Shown here: one piece after another, positions 37,216 through 47,759 of the stretch
Position numbering within the stretch: position 1 is the stretch's first letter
How the letters are laid out: each line of letters starts with the position of its first letter
Notes under the pieces: model-generated
The model's database searches: none
Told to the model about the DNA's origin: nothing
Seen by the model: only the letters and a program-made list of their open reading frames with translations
Assembly (NCBI RefSeq): GCF_027744825.2
Contig: NC_071340.1
Location: 12,970,001-13,034,000, forward strand
Source: Synchiropus splendidus
Taxonomy: Eukaryota > Chordata > Actinopteri > Syngnathiformes > Callionymidae
Direction of reading: 5' to 3'
Length of the DNA: 64,000 nt
Position numbers and translations under genes: made by a program

Positions 37216-38979
37216 TTTTTTTAAAACCTCTTTTTAATTATGTTCGTCTCCTATCTTCCCAGAGTGCATTTTGCTAGTAATGCATCCATGCTGTGACTGC
37301 TGCTCTGGGCATACAACCTTTTCTGCAGGAAAGCAAGTAATTCTGATTGGAATGAATGGTGAGTTCCTTGTGTATGAATTATATTTTCTATTTTCTGTTC
37401 TAAAATTTTGTTATGTACATATTTTAGGTCGATACAATGTGTCCCTCCCAACTGTCAGCTGCTCCTGCGGGAAAGCTTTGGATGTCGGTATTAGTGAGCT
37501 GATTGAAAGTGGCTACTGGCCAGCTACAGTCCATTTTGAGACGCTGTACACAGTGGATTTGTTCGCTACATACGAAGATCTCAAGATTACTGCACCAGGA
37601 ATGTCAAGCTTTCGTTGGTATGCTTGAGCAGCGCACAAAACTCTTTGGTCGGGTTAGTACATCATTGGACTAATTGCCTGCAGAATTGAAAGAGTTTTAG
37701 ATGTATTTATATGCTTGATTTTCCTTTTACAGTGTGGTAAAATATGTGGCGACACCATGCAAAAATCATTCCTGGAATGGTCGTACGCAAAATTTGAAGT
37801 TGAGAGGCTGTCTGAAGTCGATCAGTTTCGGTGCCCAGCCTGCACACCCTCAATGTTAGCTGTCTCAGTGGATGGGAACCTGAACTTGAAAAAACCATTG
37901 AAGTATCTCTGCATTAAGCAGCGGAAATATCAGCTGTATCGTCAGGCTGGTAAGAACAGAACGAAAGAAAACAAGTTTTTGATAATAATGTGTGGCTGAG
38001 CACATATTCAGTATTTTCTGTTTAATATTCTAGATGGCAACAAGAGAAGACATCTGCTTAGAAAAAAGATTTCAATGGAAAAGAGATCCTTAGAAGATGC
38101 CATCACAAAATACAATGCTGTTGTGCCGGAAACTGGCAAACTCCCTTCTCCCAACGAGCTCCTGGCTGAGGAAAACTATTCCTGGCCTTGGGAATGTAAG
38201 TACATCTAGGATGTGTTCAGTTGTCTTCATATCTATAGGCTATTTTTAATTACATTGTAAAGGCTTTAGATGAAACAATTACAGGTTTGACCGAGGTTGC
38301 TGTGATTGGATCAGACAAGCTCCAGAGACAACTTCCTTTTTACTTTTGAAAACTGAAAGAGACACTCTTCTATATAATTCTGTCCCATGGGAGAAATTGC
38401 CTGGTGTCATTAGGAGGAGATTATGCAGTGTAATAGAACCCACCTTTGAAAGTACACAGACACTGCGGGAAGTAGTTCACCACTATTTATAAAAAATGTA
38501 TATGATGATTTGCAGGTCATGGTGATATGTTAAAGAAAAAAAAGGTCTTCGACAAGGTAATGCTGCTGAAACGACTGAAGGAAGAGGAGGTCATTGTTGT
38601 CCGTGAAGTCAAGCAGCACTGGGAGTACATGAGGAATATGGCTGGAAATATTGAAGAGATTTCCTCCCAGCTTTCAGAAAGGATCACTCAGCAAAGTAAG
38701 TACAGTTCTATTTGCTACTTGTGCTGATATACTAGATTAGTAGTCTAATTTATTGTAATATCACTGTCAGGCGGCACAGATGCATTGACTGGGAGAGGAC
38801 ATGAGGGGCTACTCTGTCTGCTGAAGAGAAGACTGTCAGCAATTCAAGCTCAGCAGGGTGCGGCTCGCTCAACGTACCAACATGTTTTTGGATCGCAAGC
38901 CTTGTCTCTCGATGATTCCTCCACTGATGATGAAGAACCCCATGATAGCAGCTCCTCCACCGAAGATGAAGAACACTAG
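36167..38979 (+). pseudogene. KDZ transposase-derived gene, catalytic core missing
   Basis: Exons with good GT/AG borders join in phase: 36,167-36,220 (MDDDDALFLADLLLEECK), 36,322-36,460, 36,997-37,124, 37,263-37,358, 37,428-37,652, 37,733-37,949, 38,034-38,195, 38,516-38,695, 38,771-38,979 (stop TAG). One exon between 36,460 and 36,997 is unclear. The middle exons hold cysteine pairs typical of the CxC cluster of KDZ transposases: HPCCDCCSGH, SCSCGKALD, CGKICGD and FRCPACTPSMLAVSVDGN. The text then jumps directly to the C-terminal part (IKQRKYQLYRQ, DGNKRRHLLRKK, NYSWPWE, KQHWEYM), which in complete teleost proteins lies after several hundred residues with the C-K-Y-W-type catalytic region; that region is absent here. 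A frameshift near 37,602 separates GMS from AFVGMLEQRTKLFGR. The C-terminus is acidic and serine-rich (SSTDDEE). Likely inactive as a transposase; the DNA- or protein-binding parts could still be made. Confidence 0.8.
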
Positions 38980-39075
38980 CATTGTAGCTCCTCTTCTGAA
39001 CTTTGACCTCCCTCATTAAAAAATGAGGAAAACTGTTGTAATTACCTGGCCTGCAGTATGAATGTGAAATGTTAA

Positions 39076-39227
39076 AATAAACTGTCCTGCAATTGACTCT
39101 TTTTCTGAGTTATGTACTATTACTATTTTGAAGTAGATGCTGATGCTTTTTATGTAAATTATGAATGATTAATTTGAGATTTATTGGTAGGGCAGTGAAA
39201 TACGGCTTTTCATGCAGCCTCAATAAA
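39076..39227 (+). terminator. Polyadenylation signals of the transposase-derived gene
   Basis: AATAAA occurs at 39,076-39,081 and 39,222-39,227, about 100 and 245 bases after the stop codon, on the gene's strand. Either would serve as the end of the transcript. Confidence 0.55.
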
Positions 39228-40018
39228 GTCAATTAACAGGCTATGCTCACTCACTTCACTGACTTTCTTTTGCCACTAAAATTGTCTGTACAATGCTCAT
39301 GTATGTTATTCAATCATGTGCAAGTACATATAGGAACTTAGTAAAACCAAAGCAGTACGATGAATGAGACTGCTGTTTTGTTGCAGGAATAATGAGTCAA
39401 ATGGTATGAGCAGGTGTTGCAATGCATTATCTTACTTATTTCTGAATGTTATTAGGGTTAGAACTAGGGGTTTCCATGGCCTCTGGCCACCTAAATGGGT
39501 AAGGTCATCAGTAAATGCTTCTCATCGAAGTTAGCTTAGAACAGGTAGAAATATCATAACCTGGATTACATCCTGAATACTGCTGACAAAGGCACTAAGA
39601 GTGCACAAGCCACAGATCCTACTTTTGAGTTAAAGGAAGAGTTCAATAATTTTAACCCGAGAAGACATCTTATTATTTAACATCTGGATGTGCCACCGTA
39701 TCTTTCTGACTACGTCTGGATAGGAAGGGAAGTCATCTCATTTATCTCTGAGTTCATGTCTGAATGAAAAGGGCCAACAGGCGTCATGTATTTGTTAGGC
39801 ATCACTATGTTTGTTGAGCTTGTTGGCGCCCTTTTGATGGGAGGATCTGACAATTGCTGAGATGGGAATTTTCTTCTACTCTCCCCGACTTGGGAAGGCA
39901 ACTGGGCATGGTGGAAAGGGGCAAAAAAACAATTAAACCATTAAACAATGAAAGACAAACACAGAGTAGCAAGTTTGGTGACAAATTTGAAAGATTCAGC
40001 CATGTGTACTAACTGACA
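39228..40018. other. Spacer inside the KDZ element
   Basis: No gene seen. The minus-strand frame at 39,710-39,901 is short and has no recognisable pattern. Confidence 0.4.
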
Positions 40019-40460
40019 TGAAACAATGGTCTATCAGTGTTGCCAATGTTGTATGGTCTGGAAACAGTGGCACTGAGGAAATAACAGGAGGCAGAGCTGG
40101 AGGTAGCAGAGATGAAGATGCTGAGCTTCTCTCTGGGAGTGAGCAGGATGGATAGGATCAGGAAGCTGTAGATCTGAGGGACAGCACATGTGGTCAGGTG
40201 TTTAGGAGACAAAGTCAGAGAGGCTAGATGGAGATGGTTTGGACATGTACAGAGGAGAGAGAGAGCCAGTACATTGGTAGATGAAGATGTTGAGGTTGGA
40301 ACTGCCAGGCAGAAGGTGGAGAGGAAGGACAAAGAGGAGATCTATGGAGGTGGTAACAAGAGGTTTGTAGGTTTGAGAGAAGAGGAAGCAGAGGACAGGG
40401 TGAGATGGAGGAGGATGATCCACCACTGAAGGGAGAAACCCAAAGAGAGAGAAGAAGAAG
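40019..40460 (+). mobile_element. LINE 3' fragment nested in the KDZ element
   Basis: The frame REARWRWFGHVQRRERAS followed by EDRVRWRRMIHH (40,190-40,429) is the C-terminal tail of a LINE reverse transcriptase; the upstream text LEVAEMKMLSF-like at about 40,100 fits the same protein in another frame. It ends in a GAAGAAGAAGA tail, as teleost LINEs of this type do. The fragment is 5'-truncated and frameshifted. It must have inserted after the KDZ element acquired this interior, or been carried in with it. Confidence 0.8.
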
Positions 40461-41060
40461 ACGTAATCGCATATTGTGTCTCTCTAATTTGGTTATATTT
40501 GTCAAGCTTTAAAACAAGAGAAAGCCACACCAAAGAAGATAGCTGGAATATCTCCTTTGCATAGCACATACACAATTGACACACAAATTCCTTTCTCACC
40601 TATCTTTGAAATATGGTCCACACTGGCACCTTCTCACTAAATGTAGTTTACTCAAGTCTGACAATTTATCTATTGATCTTCCAGTCTTGAGGTTTTCAAC
40701 CAATATAGAAGACAACATTTGCATCTTTCATAGGATGTGCCAAGGCTCAGGGCATTGGCTGTATCAGCCCATCAGGTGACTAATTTGGAGATACAAGATG
40801 ATTATTGTATGAATGAATAAGACATTCATGTTTCAAGCTCATAATATTTACTATATTTGAAAAGACATAATACTTCATTTGCTCATGAGCAAAAAACGCA
40901 CGAGAACGAGCTATTGATGACAGAGAACCTATACAACGAGATTTAAAGCAAACATTTATTTGAGTGTGATTCCCTCGTTTAAGGTGTTGACACTATACGT
41001 TTTGAAAATGTAAAGTTATGTTACGTTTTAAGGTGATGTTTTATTTTTTATTTTTTTTAT
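40461..41060. other. Spacer inside the KDZ element upstream of the second gene
   Basis: No coding frame could be supported. T-rich stretch at 41,040-41,065 precedes the leader exon of the next gene. Confidence 0.4.
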
Positions 41061-41074
41061 TTTACATTACGAAC

Positions 41075-41175
41075 AGTAGACATTAAGGAATTGTGGGTAA
41101 AAGCCCATCGTGCGCGCGCGTAGACTGCTGGGAGGAAGAAGTTTCATGCGACGAACGTGCTCTAAATATTGAAAG
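41075..41175 (+). promoter_or_regulatory. Probable start region and leader exon of the second gene
   Basis: GGAATTGTGGGTAA, CGTGCGCGCGCGTAG and CTGCTGGGAGG form a short GC-rich, CpG-containing patch after an AT-rich stretch, and end in a strong splice donor (AAAG|GTAAGA at 41,176). The next acceptor TTTCCAG (41,493) opens directly before the first ATG at 41,500. This is the layout of a TATA-less promoter with a non-coding first exon. Confidence 0.45.
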
Positions 41176-41499
41176 GTAAGAAATTATCACGCAAGGGGTC
41201 ATATATGGCGAAATATATGAAGTGTTTGCCATCATTTCGGGCAACCATCGCTTCCATGTTTGTAACTGTCAAATTCGCGGTTTACATTGGATGCTGTAAC
41301 CGCAATACTCCGCGGTAACATAAAGAAGAACAAACGTTGTCATTGCAGTACTCTACAAGTGATTGTTTACATTACATTATGGCTAAAAAAACTTCATTTT
41401 CACCTGAAAGGGATTAGGTCTAATATATGTACGTGTGTGTGGCAAAAATGATATGTGGATCATACATGGTACAAACGTTTTGTTTTTTTCCAGTTCGAG

Positions 41500-43576
41500 A
41501 TGCCACGGGGATCCACTAATAAGCACTGCAATAACTGCATTTGCCAAGCAGAGCAGCCCAGGCGACAGAGGCTGGCAAAACGACTGAAAACTTTTAAAAA
41601 ATAAAAAAGAGGAGTGGTTGAAAAACCAAAAAAAAAAAACAACACCGCCTCACGTGTGATGGACGAGGCACAAATGCTGGTATGTTTGACATCAGTAATT
41701 GTATTTTTCAAATTTATGGCTTAACATATGGCGATTTCATTTTTTTTTTTCAGCTGGAAAAACTGCACACTTTGGGCCACAGAGCTGTGGTGTTTCTAGC
41801 TCGGCCAGGCAAGAAACCTGGCACTTGGTCCAGTCAGGTGGTCCACTCCAAGTGGCATCTGACTGACCATGCCAGCAAGTGCCTGGACCAGATGAAGGAC
41901 CTATATATGGCGGTTGTTAGAGGTAAGTTTGTTAATGTATTTGCATCTTCAGGCACATGTAATAATGGGCCGGATTCAGATCAGGCCATCATTCATTATT
42001 AGCCCTTTTTTGACTTCATTAGTCACCAGCAACCTCTTTCCCTCATATAACTGCATATAAATGTTTTTATATATAGTGGAACAATACACCACATTAGCAT
42101 CTGCTCCAGAGTCTAACCACAGTTCTGTGGTGGAGGATTGTTGGTCCCTGCAAAGCTTTCTGACCATTTTACCTTGTTGTCTCACTGTTATTTCCCTGCT
42201 CTGACACATCTTTCCCACAGTGCCAGTTGCTGTAGAATGTTCCTCAGTGTAGACAAAAACAGCTGAAAGCAACAAGATCCAAAGTTGTGCTTTAGAATTA
42301 TACACAATTTTAATTTATCTGAGAGCTTTTTTGATGTTGAATTCTGGAAAATAATTTTAAAGTTTATGTGGTGTAAATCAGTCTTTTAAGGCTGAGTATC
42401 TCTGGAAGATTAGAAATTTCTGTGTATGTATATACAAAAATCTCACTCTGATCATATTGTCTATCTGTTCCACAAAGGTTGGACAGATATGCAGCCATCA
42501 ACCTCCTCCACCATCCATCCGTCCACAACCTCTGCCAGCCAGCCGTCAACCTCCTCCAAAAGAGCCTCCACAGGCCCTCTGAGTATGTAGTAATTAGATC
42601 TTTGAGACATGTCTACAATCCAATTACCAGAATATCTGTTTTGGTTCATAAATTATTTGTAGACATTATAATATTTAGGTGAAAGACTTTTTATAGTTCA
42701 GGTTGCTATGACAAAGTCTGACATGTCAGACATTAGCATGTTATGACATGGTTTATTTGCACGAGATGCGTCATTGGTTTTTGATCGTTAGTCTATTGGA
42801 TGTTATATGTAATAAAATATTGTGGGAATTATTCTGTACAAACAGTTATATTTATCCTCAACAGGCTTACCTCCAAGAAAAAGCACCAGAAGGAAGACAG
42901 AAGATGGATCGAAAGGTTCTTACATATTATACATCATACATTGCCTTGCAAAGATGTAAAAAGTGATGTTATAAAACCATAAGACTTGAAATACAAATAT
43001 GAAATTAGACACAAAACAAAGAAATTAGAATTATGACCACACAAACTAAAAATTATTTTAATATCCCTACATCAAAGTGTTGCCATTCTTAAATCCAATG
43101 CACACAGTCCACTGTTGCTGACATAAGTCTAGTGACTGCCCTGGCCTCTAAACATGATGTATCTCATAAAGGCAATACAATGCAAGATTGTGCAGTGCCT
43201 TAAAACTATTACATACAGAAATATCACATGCAGCTGTAAATGATTTTATTTGTACTTTCTTAATATTTTAGTGAATGTTCATTGCAGTATATATTTTTGC
43301 CTGAAGACGTAGTGGGCACATCTGATGGTAATTTTTCACCACAAACACCACACCTTGCTCACTTGTGTGTTACAAACTGAAGACCACCAAGGATCATTGT
43401 TCTTTACCTTGCAGTGATTAAATCTTTTTTTTCTTTCTCTTGCAGTGGAAAGATATTCCAACTTGAGTGGGTACGGATGGAAGAAACCAAAACAATTTGT
43501 TAATAATAATAAATACATCTGCAAAAGTGTGATCTTGATGTTGTCATGCAATTCATACATGCGTACAAGGAGATGA
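41500..43576 (+). CDS. Second gene of the KDZ element, spliced, unknown function
   Basis: I do not recognise this protein. Proposed exons: 41,500-about 41,681, 41,754-41,922, 42,478-42,582, 42,865-about 42,917 and 43,446-43,576, mostly with clear acceptors and donors that keep phase. The start reads MPRGSTNKHCNNCICQAEQ with a C-x2-C-x-C cluster and then a basic run (PRRQRLAKRLK). The frame then meets an A-rich tract (41,594-41,640) with a stop at 41,602, so either this copy is frameshifted or an unseen splice is used. The third part (LEKLHTLGHRAVVFLARPGK, then TWSSQVVHSKWHL) looks like a folded small domain. The fourth is Ser/Thr/Pro-rich and the fifth basic (PPRKSTRRKTEDGS). An AATAAA signal follows at 43,585-43,590. 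It could be an accessory DNA-binding protein of the element. The last two exon borders are uncertain. Confidence 0.5.
41976..42305 (-). other. Antisense open frame within an intron of the second gene
   Basis: A 109-codon frame on the minus strand starts MYNSKAQLWILLLSAVFVY, which looks like a signal peptide, and contains LDSGADANVV, reminiscent of the active-site motif of retroviral-type aspartic proteases. No other protease feature follows, and the similarity is short. It may be a decayed captured fragment or chance. Confidence 0.2.
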
Positions 43577-43584
43577 ATATAATG

Positions 43585-43590
43585 AATAAA
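43585..43590 (+). terminator. Polyadenylation signal of the second gene
   Basis: AATAAA nine bases after the proposed stop codon and about 145 bp before the right inverted repeat begins. Confidence 0.45.
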
Positions 43591-43732
43591 TAATTTGACC
43601 CTGAAGTAGAATGAAATTGTCATAACAGAACTGAAATCCTTTATTTCAATTTCCTCTGACCCATTAAAATATTAAAAAAGAGATGTACATGCCGGATGTG
43701 ACGCCATCATCCCGCGGCAGGCAGGACATCCT

Positions 43733-45889
43733 GCTATGTTTCTGTTCTGGTCGACCACTGATGATGACGTCAAAGTCCGACGTGTTTGTACAATTTAATT
43801 ATTCATCCAAAGCATAAATTCACGTCTCCGAAGAAACGTCGGCGTCCACAACACGTGTACATATTTAAACAGAATGAAAAATAGAAACTACGGCTTGGGA
43901 GGTTTGGAATGGTCCGCCTGCGTTTCAGCTGACGTCAGTGACGGAGAACGAAGCATGAGTCAGCAAAACGAATAAATCACGGAACTTCCTTTCTTGCCAA
44001 AAGACTTTATATGCAGTTGACACGATTTTAAATATCCGATAATACTATTATGCGTAGAAATGTATTCGATACAAATGATAAATAAATAACGTATTCGGTC
44101 CGTGACGCCACTTCCTTCCCCAGTCGGATAATAAATATTATATCATTTCATGACATAATATTTAAAAATTAAAGAGTACATTGCATGTGATTACAACTCT
44201 GCTTACAACAGCTTTTGATTATTTTAAAATCCCGCAATTGGCTGCGGAATTACTGGCCAGCTGTACAATAATACATTGAATTGAGACCTACGAGAGAATC
44301 TGGGTCAAAACGAAAAAAACGAAGCGTCAAATGCATGAAACGAGCGAAAAAAATGAAAGTAAGGCGTACATTTGTCGCTAGAAATGTGATCAAAACGCAA
44401 CAAAAGCTTTTAATTGTTTTAAAATCTCAGAATTTAAAGCAAAACTAGAACGGGTGTCCGCCATGCTTTGTGTTCTATCAGTCACGTGACCAGAGGCACG
44501 CCATTCACAAATCCATTGAGAAATGACACGTACGAGAGAAACGATTTTTGAGGCAAAGTCGTCAAATTGTAACGGTATGCCAAGTGGACAAACGTAGTTA
44601 TTGCACGTTTTTCAGTGCGAGCAGATAACCACCCCAATATAGAATATATTTGTCGGTAGAAATGCGATCAAAAGTCAACAAAAGCTTTTGTTTTAAAATC
44701 TCACAATTTAGAGCGAAATAGAACGGATGTCCACCATGTTTTGTGTTCAGACAGGAGAGCAGGCTGTCAGTCACGTGACCGGAGGCACGCCCTTCATAAA
44801 GCCATTGACAAATGAAACGTAAGAGTGAAACGATTTTTGAGGCAAATTCGTAAAATCATTACGGTATGCCAAGTGGACAAACGTCGTTATTGCACGTTTT
44901 TCAGCGCGAGCAGATAACCACCGTAATAATACATTTTAATGGGGAATCACAAAACAATCTCAGTCCAAACGAAAGAAACTAAGCATCATTTACATAAAAC
45001 GAGCACATAATATTACAATGTAGGATATATTTGTTGCTAGAAATGCGATCAAAAGCCAATAAAGTTATTTAAAAACTCCGCAATTTGGAGCGTATTTATG
45101 GCCAGCAGGGTAAACGTTACAATACTACAATTTAACAGGGAATCACAAAACAATCTCGGTCCAAACGAATGAAAATAAGCGTTATTTACATAAAAGGAGC
45201 ACATAATATTATAATGTAGGATGTATTTGTCGCTAGAAATGCGATCAAATTCCAATAAAGTCATTTAAAACCCCGCATTGTAGAGCGTATTTATGGCCAG
45301 CAGGGCAAACGTCACACTACTACGTTTTAATAGGGAATCACAAAAGAATCTCGGTCCAAACGAAAGAAAATAAGCGTTATTTACATAAAACGACCACATA
45401 TTATTATAATGTAGGATATATTTGTTGCTAGAAGTGCGATCAAAAGCCAATAAAGTCATTTAAAACCCCGCATTTTGGAGCGTATTTATGGCCAGCAGGG
45501 CAAACGTCACAATACTACGATTTCAGTGAGCACCACTAAAGAACCTGGGTCAAAACGATAAAACGAAGCGCCATAAACATACACCGATCGGAAAATATGA
45601 AAATAAAGTGTACATTTGTCGCTAGAAATGTGATCAAAACTCAACAAAAGCATTTCATTGTTTTAAAATCTCGCAATTTAGAGCAAAAATAGAACGGATG
45701 TCCGCCATGTTTTATGTTCAGACAGGGGAGAAAGCTGTCAGTCACGTGACCAGAGGAACGCCCTTCACCAAGCCATTGAGAAATTAAATGTACCTGGGAT
45801 ACGTTTTTTGAGGCAAATTCGTCAAAGCACTACGTTTTCATGAAGTGGACAAACGTTGTTATTGCACGTTTTTTTGTGAGACTGGGTTG
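43733..45889 (-). repeat. Right terminal inverted repeat of the KDZ element
   Basis: Inverse of 33,753-35,590, about 320 bp longer. The extra length is chiefly one additional copy of a 289-bp unit: CAAGTGGACAAACG recurs at 44,581 and 44,870. The three 195-bp units are also present (GCCAGCAGGG at 45,101, 45,296 and 45,491). Confidence 0.9.
45101..45685 (-). repeat. Three tandem 195-bp subterminal units (right arm)
   Basis: The same 195-bp unit as at 34,141-34,725 in reverse, with the same copy number and the same spacing of its starts (45,101, 45,296, 45,491; extent approximate). The open frames at 45,049-45,459 are translations of it. Confidence 0.85.
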
Positions 45890-45896
45890 AAATGTC

Positions 45897-47759
45897 AGCT
45901 GTTGTTGTGCTGATATGAATGTGGCATATTCCACAGACGCTGAATAACAGGAAAAAATAGAATGCAGACAGCTATCGTCTGGTTAAAGAAAGAGCGAATA
46001 TTTAATACAGACATATCCTGAGGAGAAAGCACTTGCTGAGAAAGCAAGAGCAAGCTTTAGCCGATAAAACTAAATAAATAAAATCCAGATTTGAACATTA
46101 GTGAGTGCTGCAAAGTTGAGACGAGGGTGGTAAATGGGAAAGAATTTCGACAGGCGCCACTCAGTGTTATTAATAACCCTGCGTCGACATCATTTCTCAC
46201 ACACATTATTTATTATGTTCCACCCTAATTCACCAACCAGCAGAACAGCCATATTGCTACTAACTTTGTATTTGTTAATTGTTTGTAATTCATGAATTAA
46301 ACATTGGCGCAGTCTTAAAAAGACCCTGACGCTCCTCTGTTCATACATGGGAATATGTTTTTTCGTAAAAGCAGAGGCATCAAAATGAAACTTGAACACC
46401 CGAACACAGTCCGTGATTATCATCCGCACTGGCAAATACCACCATGAGTCACGCAGAATGAGACAGTGTTGGTGCCGGATGTCGTTCGTAACACACATTG
46501 GAGCACTTTAAGTGTTTAATGTTGTGCTACAAAAACATTTCTCTGAAGAAGCACATCTGTGGAGGCACGTAAATGCATTAGAAATGTGCGCTCTTAATGA
46601 ATAGACCTTCTTTTGAGAACAGCCTTTAAGAAGTACGGATAAGAAGGCAAAGTCTAATGACGGAGGCAGCTTCATGCCACACAGTCGCAGATGATATTTA
46701 TTATCTGTTGTCTAATCTTCATGATGTAGGAGTCAGTGAGTGCAGCCTGGGGGCCACGTGCCCCTTTATGTGACCCTCCTGAGGTCAAAGCAAAACTAAT
46801 TTTCTTCTTTCATAATTCACTATTGACTTTATTTTTCATTCCCCATAACTATTAACAGTTATATTGAAATGTTAAATTATGTGGAAAAAAAAGAATGTGT
46901 AAATCTATCATCACTATTTCTTTCCATCAAACACAAGAACAAAAAAAGATATTGAAAAAACCTTTACAACACATAATTCCATTGCAAAGTTATTCACTTA
47001 AAATCTATAAAGAAGCTTTAAATAAAATGTATTTGGAATGAAATTATATGAAAGCAAATGCATTCCCATGGTGTAATTACAGTTTTCCATATTTTTCTCC
47101 TTGTTTTATTGCATTTCAGAAACAAAATGTACATTCAATTTAAGACACTGTTTCTGTACTTTGCACAGAACATCATAACGTGGCTCCTCACCCCTGCACC
47201 AGTGAGATCCAAAATCTGACCTCACATTTTTCATTTCACTTGAAAAGCAGATTATCACAGAGAAGGGTTCTGTAATTACACATTTTGTTTGTATGACATG
47301 CAGTATTTGTAGAATAAAGGAGAGAAGCAGCACTTCTTTTGAGCTTTAATTTATTTAAGCGTAAATGAAGTTTACATTTTTACAAAAGTTTTTTTTTTAT
47401 TGTTTGTTTTTGTCCCCTTGTTCTTGTCCCCCTTCGTTTCCTGTTGCACATCAAAGCCTAAATGAACGGCAGTTTATTGAGAATATAGTTACAAATCTCA
47501 TACTGATGATGAGTGTAACGCACAACCGACTGACAGTAACACAATAAAGGACCTCACGCAGACACACCTTTACACACAACTGTTTAGAAACATTGTAAAA
47601 GTGGGAATAAGGGGCAGAAATGTTAAGAATTGTTCTTCACTCTGCTCTATTATTGAATGGATTTTATACAATGAAACAAATATGAGACCAGATGATATAA
47701 TAGTCATACAAATATCATGTAACTTGTCATTTAAGGCACTTACAGTGCAATGTACCACT
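45897..47759. other. Unassigned non-coding sequence
   Basis: No gene recognised. At 46,735-46,795 GCCTGGGGGCCACGTG and CCCTTTATGTGACCCTCC recall an hAT end but are not conclusive. Confidence 0.4.

Larger units (their letters stand above)
33753..45889 (+). mobile_element. Large KDZ-superfamily DNA transposon, 12.1 kb, with long terminal inverted repeats
   Basis: The element begins CAACCCAGTCTCAC and ends GTGAGACTGGGTTG, and is flanked by aaatgtc at 33,746-33,752 and 45,890-45,896, a 7-bp target-site duplication. The outer 399 bp of the two ends are inverse copies with two substitutions by eye; similarity continues with repeat-number changes for 1.8-2.2 kb. Internal contents in order are: leader exon 35,600-35,942, transposase-derived gene 36,167-38,979, LINE remnant 40,019-40,460, and second gene 41,500-43,576. 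Assignment to KDZ rests on the cysteine-cluster and C-terminal regions of the first gene, recognised from teleost KDZ transposases. KDZ elements of fish include Zisupton. No catalytic core was found inside, so the copy is probably non-autonomous. TSD length in this superfamily is usually given as 8 bp; here 7 bp match and the eighth differs. Confidence 0.85.

Noticed and set aside
33753..45889. Interpretation as a Maverick/Polinton or herpesvirus-fused element because of length and long arms
   Set aside because: No polymerase B, integrase, packaging ATPase or capsid-like frame was seen, the duplication is 7 bp rather than 6, and the coding exons fit KDZ.
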